From positions 1 to 64,000 of the forward strand of contig NZ_JBHUEM010000045.1 of the NCBI RefSeq assembly GCF_042680805.1: a stretch of DNA of 64,000 nt, read 5' to 3'. The DNA is from Bacillus_CJ salitolerans (lineage in GTDB: Bacteria; Bacillota; Bacilli; Bacillales; SA4). Positions within the stretch are counted from its first letter, which is position 1. The number at the start of each line of letters is the position of its first letter. The notes under the pieces were generated by a model. The model was not told the DNA's origin and ran no database searches. It saw only the letters and a list, made by a program, of their open reading frames with translations. A program made the position numbers and the translations under genes. Below are positions 7,795 through 16,366 of this stretch, in pieces.

Positions 7795-9045
7795 TTACTG
7801 ACACCATTCAATGATCATATTAGCGATGATTTCAGCTGTATCAAATACTCTTTCAATTTCGATATATTCATTTGGATAATGGGCCACTTCTGTCGTGCCT
7901 GGTCCAAATACAATGGTCGGAATATTTCCAACTTGGGTAAATAGGCCACCATCTGTTCCCCATGGTGACGCTTCAATAATCGGAGCTCTATTTTTCACCT
8001 TCGTGAAATGCTTTGACAGAACCTTCATCGCATCATGCTCACTATCAATGGTGCCAGGTACCCACCTTGCTCCGAACCACTTAAGCTCCACTGGATGATC
8101 CTTAAACCAAGGATCTATCTCCGCTAAAAGCGCAAGATGTTTTTCAAGTTCTTTCTGAACATTCTCCATTTTTTCATCTGGTGCCACACCCATTCTTCCT
8201 TCCATCGTCACTTCATCTGCAACTGACGATGGCCAATTGCCTCCATATATTTTGCCGATATTAATAGGAACAGGGATAGGAACAGACTGATAGAGAGGAT
8301 CATGAATGGTGGCATTTCTCGTTTTCTCTAATTCTAACACTTTGTGATGAACGGTCATGGCTTTTTCGATTGCACTTACTCCTTCATACCTTGTACCTCC
8401 ATGAGCGGATTTGCCTTTAACAACTAGCTTAAACCACATGGAGCCTTGTTGTTTAGGAAATATTTTCATGTTTGTAGGTTCGGGTATTATGGCTACATCT
8501 GCTTTGTACCCTCTCGTAATCGCAGCTAATGACCCTGCACCACCACTTTCTTCTTCGATTACACTCTGGAAAATAACATCTCCTCTTAGCGGAATGTCTA
8601 ATGCTTGGATGGCCTCTAGTGCTAACAATAAGCTAATAGAGCCACCTTTCATGTCAGATGTACCTCTACCATACATTTTTCCATCTATTATTTTTGCACT
8701 AAAAGGATCTAATTCCCACCCAGATATATCCCCTTCTGGAACAACATCGATATGACCATTTAATATAATCGATCTTCCTCCGCCAAGTCCCTTTTTAACA
8801 GCTACAACATTTGGGCTACCAACAAATGTTGTCCGAGGTGAAACAAAATAAGGATGCTGCTGAAGGTTTGAAATATTCGGTTCCCATATATCAATCTGTA
8901 AGCCTAGTTCTCTTAATTTCTCCACCACAATGGCTTGTGCTGATGCTTCGTGTCCAGAAATGCTATTCTCTTGGACTAGTCGTTGAAGTAACCGAATCCC
9001 CTTAAGACGATGGAGCTGTAACCACTGTTTTACTCTCATATCAAC
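7795..9045 (-). CDS. yodQ: M20-family deacylase/peptidase (YodQ-like)
   Basis: A metallo-aminoacylase of the ArgE/DapE/M20 type. Metal ligands are recognisable in LNGHIDVVPEGD (His/Asp), MYGRGTSDMKGG (bridging Asp), EEESGGAG (Glu pair) and the late FGPGTTEVAHYPNEY (His). The start is placed at a TTG at 9045, 6 nt after GGGGGAG, giving MDVDMRVKQWLQ; upstream in-frame starts overlap yodR. Its position after the CoA-transferase genes matches B. subtilis yodQ. In the proposed pathway it would remove the acetyl group added by AblB, for example from 4-acetamidobutanoate; this is inference from context. Confidence 0.85.
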   Translation of the reverse strand, partial: VDMRVKQWLQLHRLKGIRLLQRLVQENSISGHEASAQAIVVEKLRELGLQIDIWEPNISNLQQHPYFVSPRTTFVGSPNVVAVKKGLGGGRSIILNGHIDVVPEGDISGWELDPFSAKIIDGKMYGRGTSDMKGGSISLLLALEAIQALDIPLRGDVIFQSVIEEESGGAGSLAAITRGYKADVAIIPEPTNMKIFPKQQGSMWFKLVVKGKSAHGGTRYEGVSAIEKAMTVHHKVLELEKTRNATIHDPLYQSVPIPVPINIGKIYGGNWPSSVADEVTMEGRMGVAPDEKMENVQKELEKHLALLAEIDPWFKDHPVELKWFGARWVPGTIDSEHDAMKVLSKHFTKVKNRAPIIEASPWGTDGGLFTQVGNIPTIVFGPGTTEVAHYPNEYIEIERVFDTAEIIANMIIEWCQ

Positions 9046-9064
9046 ATCCAACACACTCTCCCCC

Positions 9065-9727
9065 TTACTCAATATATTGGATATTTTCATCAACTACTAA
9101 ATCTGCCTCTGTTCTTTTTAATACATCTTCTATCGTAAAAGGCTGCATGACTTCTTTTAACAGTAAGCCTGAACCTGTAACCTCCACTACTGCCATATCT
9201 GTAATAATTAAATTGACACAGCACTTGGCGGTTAATGGCAACGTACACTCACTTACTATTTTGGAAGTCCCGTCTTTATTTTGATGATTCATTAAGACAA
9301 TCACTCGTTTTGCCTTTTGTGCTAAATCAATGGCTCCTCCCATACCAGGCACTTTCTTCCCTGGAACAATCCAATTCGCTAAATCACCGGATTGACTTAC
9401 CTGTAAAGCTCCTAATATCGTCACATCTATCAGTCCACGCCTGATAATTGCAAACGCAATCGAACTGTCAAAATAGGAGGCACCATTTACGATTGTTACT
9501 GGGTATCCACCTGCATTACAAAGATTCTCATCTTCTTGCCCCATAATTGGAGTTGGTCCCATCCCAAGTACCCCGTTCTCAGCATGGAACATCACTTGCC
9601 TTGATATGGGGAGATGATTAGGAACAAGTGAGGGAATGCCAATCCCTAGATTCACTACCATTTGGTCTTTTATTTCTTTAGCTGCTCTTTTCGCCATTCT
9701 ATTCCGTGAATCTATTCCCATACCCAT
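9065..9727 (-). CDS. yodR: CoA-transferase subunit B (YodR-like)
   Basis: Class I CoA-transferase beta subunit, about 220 aa. The catalytic glutamate sits in the family motif of the FHAENGVLGMGP segment; the NLGIGIPSLVPN and VPGMGGAIDLAQ segments are typical. The start was chosen at the ATG at 9727, 10 nt after AAGGAG; it overlaps the 3' end of yodS, which suggests translational coupling. It pairs with subunit A (YodS). It would transfer CoA to a beta-keto acid, by inference an acetamido-oxohexanoate formed by the aminotransferase YodT. The family assignment is strong; the substrate is inferred. Confidence 0.88.
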   Translation of the reverse strand: MGMGIDSRNRMAKRAAKEIKDQMVVNLGIGIPSLVPNHLPISRQVMFHAENGVLGMGPTPIMGQEDENLCNAGGYPVTIVNGASYFDSSIAFAIIRRGLIDVTILGALQVSQSGDLANWIVPGKKVPGMGGAIDLAQKAKRVIVLMNHQNKDGTSKIVSECTLPLTAKCCVNLIITDMAVVEVTGSGLLLKEVMQPFTIEDVLKRTEADLVVDENIQYIE

Positions 9728-10395
9728 TTCCAATGCACTCCTTCACTTTCAATTACACCGTTAATGAAGCAGCCTGGTGTGACAATTTCTTCAGGTGAAA
9801 GTGCTCCAAGTGGTACGATCTCAAGGGACTCTGCAAATGTTACATTACCAGCCATAGCGACTAATGGATTTGTATTTCTTGCACTCTTATCGAATACTAG
9901 GTTTCCATATGGATCTGCTTTATGAGCAAAAACAATCGAAACATCTGCGATTAATGCTGTTTCAATTAACAACCTCTTTCCATTTACCTCGATGATTTGT
10001 TTTCCTTCTTCAACCACTGTATTAATTCCAACATCTGTAATGATTCCATGAAGCCCAACTCCACCAGCCCGAATACGTTCAGCTAGTGTTCCTTGTGGTG
10101 AAAACTCGATTTCGATTTCTGCATTTGTCATGAGCTGTCCGGCTATCGGATTAGAACCAATATGTGAGGTGATGATTTTTTTCACCTGATGATTGGCAAC
10201 AAGTGGACCGATTCCAATTGTCGGAAAACCAGTATCATTTCCAATGATGGTTAAATTTTTGACTCCTTTATTCATAATCCCCTCAATGATACTTGGGGGT
10301 GTTCCGATACCTCCAAATCCCCCAAACATTAAGGTACATCCGTCGTTAATTTGGTTTAATACATCATGAATACTGATTAACTTTCCTTCCCCCAT
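9712..10395 (-). CDS. yodS: CoA-transferase subunit A (YodS-like)
   Basis: Class I CoA-transferase alpha subunit, 227 aa, with the glycine-rich MFGGFGGIGTPPSIIEGI motif near residue 23 and the FSPQGTLAERIRAGGVG segment typical of SCOT/AtoD-like subunits. The ATG has a GGGGGTGG site. It lies 11 bp after yodT and overlaps yodR, so the two subunits are made from adjacent, coupled cistrons. It acts with YodR on a keto acid; the physiological substrate has not been read from the sequence. Confidence 0.88.
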   Translation of the reverse strand: MGEGKLISIHDVLNQINDGCTLMFGGFGGIGTPPSIIEGIMNKGVKNLTIIGNDTGFPTIGIGPLVANHQVKKIITSHIGSNPIAGQLMTNAEIEIEFSPQGTLAERIRAGGVGLHGIITDVGINTVVEEGKQIIEVNGKRLLIETALIADVSIVFAHKADPYGNLVFDKSARNTNPLVAMAGNVTFAESLEIVPLGALSPEEIVTPGCFINGVIESEGVHWKWVWE

Positions 10396-10406
10396 TAGAC
10401 CACCCC

Positions 10407-11756
10407 CTAAGCTAATAATCCGTTTAATTGGAGTTCCTGTGTAACATCCGTCAATGCATGATCCAGTAACGATACTAATTCATCAATTTCATCTTTTGAA
10501 ATAGTCAGTGGCGGAGCAATAATGATTGCATCTCCGTGTACACCATCATCACCTGATGCAGCTGGATAGACGAGTAATCCTCGTTGTTTTGTTTTTGAAA
10601 GCACTAAATTTGTCAAAGCAACTTCTTGTTTAAAAGGAATTTTTTGAAGATTGCTAGTGAATTCAATTCCAATTAATAATCCTTTACCTCGTATGTCACC
10701 AATGAGAAAATGTTTTGTTTTTAACAAAAGTAATTGATCAACTAAATAAAGCCCTTGTTCGTGTGCTTTATTGACTAGGTCATGCGTTTCTATATAGTTT
10801 AAGACCGCTAAAGCGACAGCGGCCGATAAAGGATTACCACTAAAGGTATGACCACTCATAATCAAATTAGAACCTTGTTGAATCGGCTCGATAATGCGAT
10901 CTTGAATTAACACAGCTGCAACAGGCGTATATCCTGCACTCAAGCCTTTTCCTAATGTGACAATATCAGCGACTGTATTCCAGTGATCCAGTGCTAGCAT
11001 CTTTCCTGTTCGCCCGATACCTGTCATAACCTCGTCGGAGATAAAGAGAATATTATATTGATCACATATTTTTCGGATTTCCTCATAATAACCAGGTGGA
11101 GGAGTTAGTGCAGCACCAGCAGCACCAACAATTGGTTCACTAATAAAAGCCGCAATATGGTCTGCGCCAATACGCGAAATGGCTCGTTCTAACTCAGTTG
11201 CACATTTTAGCTTACAGTTTGGAAAGGTATCGTTGTAAGGGCACCTGTAGCAATAGGGAGGGGACACTGTTGGGTAGTCTTCTAAAAGCGGGACAAATCT
11301 CGTTCTACGAAGAGGATGACCAGACATAGACAATGCACCTAGGGTGATGCCATGGTAGCTCATCCATCTAGATAAGATTTTTTGCTTGGTTTTCATCCCT
11401 TTTTCCTGCCAATATTGGATCGCAATTTTTAGAGCTGTTTCAGTTGCTTCTGATCCACTATTCACAAGAAAGGACCAATACTTTACTTGCTTGGACAACA
11501 TAGAGAGTTTTTCTGCAAGCTCTTCTGCTGGCTCTGAAGTAAACTGCGAACGGTATACAAATGCTACTTTATTGGCTTGTTTGAGCATTGCTTCGTTTAT
11601 TTCTTTTACACCGTGCCCTATACATGCTGTCACAGCACCAGAAGAACCGTCTAAATATCGTTTTCCGTCTAAATCATACAAATACACGCCAAGCCCATGG
11701 CTAATTACAGGATACTCTCCATCAAGGAGTGGCTTAATCAGGCGAGAATGGTTCAT
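10407..11756 (-). CDS. yodT: Class III PLP-dependent aminotransferase (YodT-like)
   Basis: A 449-aa fold-type I aminotransferase. The substrate/PLP segments are clear: VNSGSEATETALK (about residue 78), the SYHGITLGALS motif, the FISDEVMTGIGRTG Asp that holds the PLP ring, and the Schiff-base lysine in TLGKGLSAGY. It is the first gene of the operon and has a GGGGGG site at good spacing. In this context it most likely removes the 3-amino group of N-acetyl-beta-lysine. In B. subtilis the corresponding yodTSRQP-kamA operon belongs to the mother-cell SigE regulon, as I recall; I could not identify a convincing SigE promoter here. Confidence 0.88.
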   Translation of the reverse strand: MNHSRLIKPLLDGEYPVISHGLGVYLYDLDGKRYLDGSSGAVTACIGHGVKEINEAMLKQANKVAFVYRSQFTSEPAEELAEKLSMLSKQVKYWSFLVNSGSEATETALKIAIQYWQEKGMKTKQKILSRWMSYHGITLGALSMSGHPLRRTRFVPLLEDYPTVSPPYCYRCPYNDTFPNCKLKCATELERAISRIGADHIAAFISEPIVGAAGAALTPPPGYYEEIRKICDQYNILFISDEVMTGIGRTGKMLALDHWNTVADIVTLGKGLSAGYTPVAAVLIQDRIIEPIQQGSNLIMSGHTFSGNPLSAAVALAVLNYIETHDLVNKAHEQGLYLVDQLLLLKTKHFLIGDIRGKGLLIGIEFTSNLQKIPFKQEVALTNLVLSKTKQRGLLVYPAASGDDGVHGDAIIIAPPLTISKDEIDELVSLLDHALTDVTQELQLNGLLA

Positions 11757-11868
11757 CTATTTATTCCCCCCATATTTAGACTTTTTGTATTGTGTTTTAA
11801 AGTTTATTCCGAAATTGAACGAATCATGAGGAAAACAATTCACCTTAAAAAAGTAGAAAAAAGGACAA

Positions 11869-12792
11869 TCAACTAATTGATTTGTCCCTTTGCTGTAGTA
11901 TTTTTTTGTGTATCCATATGGCTGCTTGAGAACCCTCTCCCATTGCGATTGTTAATTGTTCAGAATGCGCAACAATATCACCTGCAACCCATACATTTTC
12001 TATGTTTGTTTCCTTTGACCTTGAATGAGGAGCAATATGATGATTTTCTAACCTTTCTACTCCCAGCTGTTTCAGTAATTCTGTATTCACGACATTTCCT
12101 CCAAAGGAAAGAAATCCTCGTTCGCCTTTTATTTCTGCCCCTGAAGCTAATTGAACCCCAGAAAACGTAGATGGGGATGAGGTAATCACACTTGTTACGT
12201 TTTCATGAATAACATCAATCTTCTTTTGCAATAACTCATTTAGCTTATTTTGACTCATTTCTTTATTTCCGTGATTAATATAAACTAGTTGATCAGTCCA
12301 ATAGGTTAGAGTTAATGCCATATTAGCCCCAACATCTCCTGCACCAACTACCACAACACGTTTATTCATCACTTCATATCCATCACAATCCGGGCATAAA
12401 TAGATGGAAATCCCTAGACACTCTTTTAGGTTGGGTAATGAAAGGGGAATATTATCTTGAATACCAGTAGCTATCAGCAAGTATTTACATGTATATTCAT
12501 TACTTTCTTTTCCTTGTAATGAAAAACCATCATTTGTTTTTTTGGCTGTAATGATTTCATCCTTCACGAATTGTACATCGTACTTTTCTGCATGTATTTT
12601 TCCCAATTGTCGTAATTGATTTCCATCAATACCGTCTGGCCATCCAAGAACATTATGGTAGCACCTGCAAAGCGTGGACCTTCCTTCGCCTTTATCAATA
12701 ACAACAATTTCGTGCTTATATCTTCCTAACTGGATTGCAGCCTGGAGCCCTGCAATTCCACCTCCAATGATGATGCATTCTGTTTGTAACAT
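11869..12792 (-). CDS. Thioredoxin-reductase-like FAD/NAD(P) oxidoreductase
   Basis: About 307 aa with an N-terminal FAD-binding GGGIAGLQAAIQLG motif, a redox-active CxxC in LCPDCDGYE (about residues 133-136), an NAD(P)-binding GAGDVGANMAL motif and the C-terminal VWVAGDI FAD motif, in the order of the thioredoxin-reductase family. A GAGGTG site 6 nt before the ATG at 12792 fixes the start; an in-frame GTG nine bases earlier is part of that site. Substrate and partner are unknown; TrxB itself has a slightly different active-site context (CATCDG). It is preceded by a small gene and a terminator. Confidence 0.85.
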   Translation of the reverse strand: MLQTECIIIGGGIAGLQAAIQLGRYKHEIVVIDKGEGRSTLCRCYHNVLGWPDGIDGNQLRQLGKIHAEKYDVQFVKDEIITAKKTNDGFSLQGKESNEYTCKYLLIATGIQDNIPLSLPNLKECLGISIYLCPDCDGYEVMNKRVVVVGAGDVGANMALTLTYWTDQLVYINHGNKEMSQNKLNELLQKKIDVIHENVTSVITSSPSTFSGVQLASGAEIKGERGFLSFGGNVVNTELLKQLGVERLENHHIAPHSRSKETNIENVWVAGDIVAHSEQLTIAMGEGSQAAIWIHKKILQQRDKSIS

Positions 12793-12825
12793 ACTGATCA
12801 CCTCTTCCCAAAGAATATTTAGACA

Positions 12826-12850
12826 GAAAAAAACTGGTCATAAACCAGTT
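12826..12850 (-). terminator. Terminator between the small 12849 gene and the oxidoreductase
   Basis: On the minus strand the stem AACTGGT/ACCAGTT is followed by seven T. It begins within the stop codon of the 40-aa gene and lies only 33 bp before the oxidoreductase start, so readthrough here could control the downstream gene. Confidence 0.7.
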
Positions 12851-12971
12851 ATTTAGTCTTCTTTTTTTTAGTTTTCTTGTTTGTAATCACAGGAGAGGTA
12901 TTTCTTTGTGATTGAAGCTCAGATAATCTTGATTCATATAGAATTTTTGCCTCATAATCGTTTATATGCAT
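12849..12971 (-). CDS. Small basic protein, 40 aa
   Basis: The ATG at 12971 is preceded by a perfect AGGAGG 8 nt upstream. The product begins MHINDYEAKILYESRLSELQ and ends in a very lysine-rich tail (KKTKKKKTK), so it is soluble and strongly basic. No family recognised. The strong ribosome site and the terminator immediately after it argue for a real gene, or a leader peptide controlling the flavoprotein gene 57 bp downstream. The lysine-rich end could bind nucleic acid; that is speculation. Confidence 0.55.
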   Translation of the reverse strand: MHINDYEAKILYESRLSELQSQRNTSPVITNKKTKKKKTK

Positions 12972-13052
12972 AAAAAAACCTCCTAATCAAACATGTTTGA
13001 TAGAAGGTAGTTTCTCCAGTAATGGAAGAAGTATACATATATTCACTAGACG

Positions 13053-14054
13053 CTAAGATGTTTTTAGTTCCTTCCACAATTCTAAAATTTCCTTTTCTTT
13101 CGATTTAGTTAAGCCTACTACTAGCTCTTCTCCCGGGCTTTCTGAATTTTTCCAAGCGTACGTATCCGTAATTGTTTCGCTAATCGGCCTACAAGTTAAG
13201 CCATATTGGATTGCTTTTTCAATATTAACTGCTGAAAATCCATCCATATTCTTTCCTTTAGGGATATATAAAGGAATATCTTTCCAATATTGAATTCCAT
13301 TCTCTTCGAAAAAATCATCTTCAACAGAGGTAAATTTAACAGATGGATTAATTAAATCTTTGGTTTCATCAAGAAATTCTCCCATCGTCAGCGTATCCTT
13401 TGGACCTGTTACCTGAAACGTTCCAATCGTCTTTTTCTCTAACTGTTGAATAATAAAACAAGATAAATCTCTCGCATCGATAAATTGAACAGGAGCATCT
13501 TTATCTTCGGGAACCACTACTTCATCCCCTCCGCCAATTCTCATTGGCCAATACGTGAAACGATCTGTCGGATCATATGGCCCTACAATGAGTCCAGGTC
13601 TAATGATAAGATGACCTTCTGGGAAAACCTTTTTTACTTCTTGTTCACATAAAGCTTTTAGTGCTCCATACGTTTCACCCGTAATCTCTTCCACAGATTC
13701 ATCATCTAAAGTCGCAACCTCAGCATCCTCTGTTATCCCAGAATGAGAAAAATCTTTATAAACGGAGATTGAGGAGATAAAGGTATATACTTTGCACGTA
13801 GTTGATAATAACGTTGCAGATTCCTTCACGATTCTTGGAACATAGCCGCTCGTATCAATAACCGCATCCCATTTCCTACCTTTTAGGATTGATATATCAC
13901 CATCACGATCTCCTTTCAATTTTTCGACATTGTCAAAGATCGCACCATTTGTTTTACCTCTTGTAAAGATTGTTACTTCATGCCCACGTTTCATAGCCTC
14001 TTCTACAAGATGTCTACCTAAAAATTTGGTTCCACCTAGAATCAATAATTTCAT
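13053..14054 (-). CDS. NAD-dependent epimerase/dehydratase-like protein
   Basis: A 333-aa Rossmann protein of the extended/atypical SDR type. The N-terminus MKLLILGGTKFLGRHLVEEA carries the dinucleotide-binding GGTxFxG motif. The Tyr/Lys catalytic pair appears in ETYGALKALCEQ, and FISSISVY precedes it. The C-terminal half would form the substrate pocket (VQFIDARDL). The GGGAGG site is well placed. Members act on nucleotide sugars or other small substrates; nothing near it fixes the substrate. Confidence 0.8.
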   Translation of the reverse strand: MKLLILGGTKFLGRHLVEEAMKRGHEVTIFTRGKTNGAIFDNVEKLKGDRDGDISILKGRKWDAVIDTSGYVPRIVKESATLLSTTCKVYTFISSISVYKDFSHSGITEDAEVATLDDESVEEITGETYGALKALCEQEVKKVFPEGHLIIRPGLIVGPYDPTDRFTYWPMRIGGGDEVVVPEDKDAPVQFIDARDLSCFIIQQLEKKTIGTFQVTGPKDTLTMGEFLDETKDLINPSVKFTSVEDDFFEENGIQYWKDIPLYIPKGKNMDGFSAVNIEKAIQYGLTCRPISETITDTYAWKNSESPGEELVVGLTKSKEKEILELWKELKTS

Positions 14055-14166
14055 GTTACGGCCTCCCTTTCATTGGATAGAATCTCTTTTTTGTACTATA
14101 TTCCATGCTCGTCTATTACATGAACGAAGATATTAATTTTATCGAACTAATTATAGCGATAGACCA

Positions 14167-15153
14167 TTAAAACGTAGTGAATGTCAAACCGATTGAGGAA
14201 TCCACCACCTTCAAACGGGCTCTTCCACCGATTGGGAACGTAAAAATAGGTGAAACATGCCCAAAATTGACATCAGCGATAACAGGAATGTCGTGTAGCT
14301 CCTTTTTTGAATGTATGATCTCTCGTAGTGTCTCCATCGTCATTCCAGATTTTTGCTGGAACCTCCCAATTACTACAGCACTTATCTGGTGTTCCATGCT
14401 CGTGACGTGAAGTAGGGACTGAAGATCCCGGTCAAATGTTTCTGGAATGGTCATATAATCATCCTCAATAAAAAGGATGATATCATGTAGTGTTGGAAAA
14501 AATTCTGTTCCTTGAAGAAGATTGAGCGTGCACAAGTTCCCACCTAACACAACTCCTTCCGCTTCTCCTTCCTGAATGATCTTCCAGCCATCGTTTTTAA
14601 CAAACTGACGATTCTCTTGATCCAAGTACCATGCATCATCACTCCATTCATTCGATGGTGTTACTGACACAGGCTCATTCGATTGCATGAGCACTCTCTG
14701 AAAATGTTCAAATGTGTACTCAAATCCATATTTCATCGAAAAGGTGGAAAAATGTGGTCCTGAATATGTAACTACACCCGTTTTTTTATATATCGCTGTT
14801 TGTAAAGCTGTTATATCAGAATAACCACATAATATTTTAGGGTTGTTCTGAATGAGCTCAAAATCAATATACTTGAGCAATTGATTGCTATTAAAACCAC
14901 CAAGAGTGGTTAATATTCCATTTACACTTGAATCACGAAATGCTTCATGTAAGTCTTCGATCCTGCTCTCGATTGTAGAGGAACCAAACGAATTCATTTC
15001 TTCTGAATGACGAGAGAAGCTAACCGATATTCCTAGTTCATTAAACCGTTTCCTTGCAATGCATCTTTGTTCTTCTGTAATCACAGCTAAGCTAGTTGCA
15101 GGTGATATGACCCTTATGTGGTCGCCTCGTTGAAGTTTTTTTGGAATGATCAT
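14167..15153 (-). CDS. S66-family peptidase (LD-carboxypeptidase/MccF-like)
   Basis: About 328 aa. The start was set at the ATG at 15153 because a perfect AAGGAGG lies 7 nt upstream, giving MIIPKKLQRGDHIRVISPAT; an upstream in-frame start would overlap the HAD gene. The N-terminal S66 segment with GGFNSNQLLKYIDF and CGYSDITAL (nucleophile Ser in the GYSD motif), the Glu in FIEDDY and a C-terminal His (VNFGHVSPIFTFPIGG) form the Ser-Glu-His arrangement. Family members trim L,D-linked muropeptides or inactivate microcin C-like peptide-nucleotides; which applies here is unclear. Confidence 0.85.
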   Translation of the reverse strand: MIIPKKLQRGDHIRVISPATSLAVITEEQRCIARKRFNELGISVSFSRHSEEMNSFGSSTIESRIEDLHEAFRDSSVNGILTTLGGFNSNQLLKYIDFELIQNNPKILCGYSDITALQTAIYKKTGVVTYSGPHFSTFSMKYGFEYTFEHFQRVLMQSNEPVSVTPSNEWSDDAWYLDQENRQFVKNDGWKIIQEGEAEGVVLGGNLCTLNLLQGTEFFPTLHDIILFIEDDYMTIPETFDRDLQSLLHVTSMEHQISAVVIGRFQQKSGMTMETLREIIHSKKELHDIPVIADVNFGHVSPIFTFPIGGRARLKVVDSSIGLTFTTF

Positions 15154-15176
15154 CCTATTACCTCCTTGTCTATATC

Positions 15177-16016
15177 CTATTTCTGTTGCCAAACCCTTTT
15201 TAAATAGAAGGCTACACTATCTTCACAATGATTTCCTATTACTTCATTTGCAGAGTACTTACACTCTGCGCAAGCATTATCTACTGCTACTGAATAATCA
15301 GCAGCATGAAACATCTTAGTATCATTGACTCCGTCCCCAAATACGGTGACCTTAGCATTTGGTAGATTTATATACTTCTTTAAAGTTTGGATGGCCTGAT
15401 CCTTTGTTGCTTTTTTATCGTGTACTGTTAGCCAGTACCATCCCGGTTTGTATAGTTCTTCAAATAAATGTAATTCGACATGTCCCCCTATTTTTCCCTC
15501 TATCTCTGCATATAGTTCTTGTAATTTTTCTTTTTGATTGATAAAAGTAAAACAGACCACTTGGTCCCTAAACGCTTCCTTCAAGATTACGGCATGTTGC
15601 AAACGATCATCTTTCATTCGAACTCTTTCTTGAAAGTAAAAATCCATTCCCTCATTATGTATGTCTTGGTAATACAAACAATCTTTTTTCCCATTAAAAG
15701 TCGATATAAAAGGTAATGATTCAAATTTCTGACCAAGTGAGTATATTTCATCTAGTAGATTAGGAGAGATATTATGTATAAAAAGGTGCTCTCCAGTTTT
15801 TATATCGGATAAGAAGGCTCCATTAAATTCAATGATTGGTAGGGAGATCGGAATATCTTTCATAATGGTCTGAATTGACTTCACACTTCTAGCACTCGCA
15901 ACCGTAAATGGTAATCCCTCATTTAAAAGCTGAATGAGTATTTTTTTTGTGTTTGGAGATAATTGGGCATTCTTTTGTAACAACGTTCCATCTAAATCAG
16001 ATATAAATATATCCAT
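15177..16016 (-). CDS. Cof-type HAD hydrolase, 279 aa
   Basis: A HAD-superfamily phosphatase with motif I DLDGTLL (nucleophile Asp at residue 7), motif II ASA near residue 40, a conserved Lys in the DKKATKDQAI segment and motif IV FGDGVNDTKM. The large C2-type cap between residues about 85 and 190 fits the Cof/YkrA group of sugar-phosphate or cofactor phosphatases. An AAGGGGA site precedes the ATG. The next gene (S66 peptidase) follows 23 bp downstream, so the two are probably co-transcribed. Confidence 0.85.
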   Translation of the reverse strand: MDIFISDLDGTLLQKNAQLSPNTKKILIQLLNEGLPFTVASARSVKSIQTIMKDIPISLPIIEFNGAFLSDIKTGEHLFIHNISPNLLDEIYSLGQKFESLPFISTFNGKKDCLYYQDIHNEGMDFYFQERVRMKDDRLQHAVILKEAFRDQVVCFTFINQKEKLQELYAEIEGKIGGHVELHLFEELYKPGWYWLTVHDKKATKDQAIQTLKKYINLPNAKVTVFGDGVNDTKMFHAADYSVAVDNACAECKYSANEVIGNHCEDSVAFYLKRVWQQK

Positions 16017-16366
16017 CCATAGGTCCCCTTCTCTTTTAATTCTTATTGATATTTGTATAATCCATTGAAATATTCTAGTATTCTATTGGTTTTATATTAT
16101 TAATCGAAGTAATAAGTTTATTACTTCGTTGTTTATTTTCACAGAAGGGACTCGCATTGCACTCTTTTACAGGAAAGGATTTTCATATCGTCCATGCTCA
16201 CCTAAATGTCCAATAGAAAATTACTCACAGACCTTTATTCAAGAAAAAATGGAATTAACAGCATCCTTTGTACATCAATATACACCCTCAGTGTCGTTTG
16301 TTGCAAAGTTGAAAAAGCCGCCGAGAGCTTTCTCGACAGCTTGGAGGAGATTCTCCCTCTATTTTT
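16017..16366. other. Gene-free spacer, 350 bp
   Basis: A plus-strand reading frame at 16129-16419 is not accepted: it has no ribosome site or recognisable protein features and it overlaps the end of the flavoprotein gene. Apart from the terminator at 16312-16340 nothing is recognised. The AT-rich part at 16040-16130 probably holds the promoter of the HAD-S66 pair. Confidence 0.4.
16312..16340 (-). terminator. Terminator after the 16367-17803 flavoprotein gene
   Basis: On the minus strand GCTGTCGAG and CTCTCGGCGGC form an imperfect GC-rich stem followed by five T. Confidence 0.65.

Noticed and set aside
11757..11868. Possible SigE promoter upstream of yodT
   Set aside because: AATACAAA resembles a -10 element and GAATAAAC a -35, but neither match nor spacing is good enough to call.
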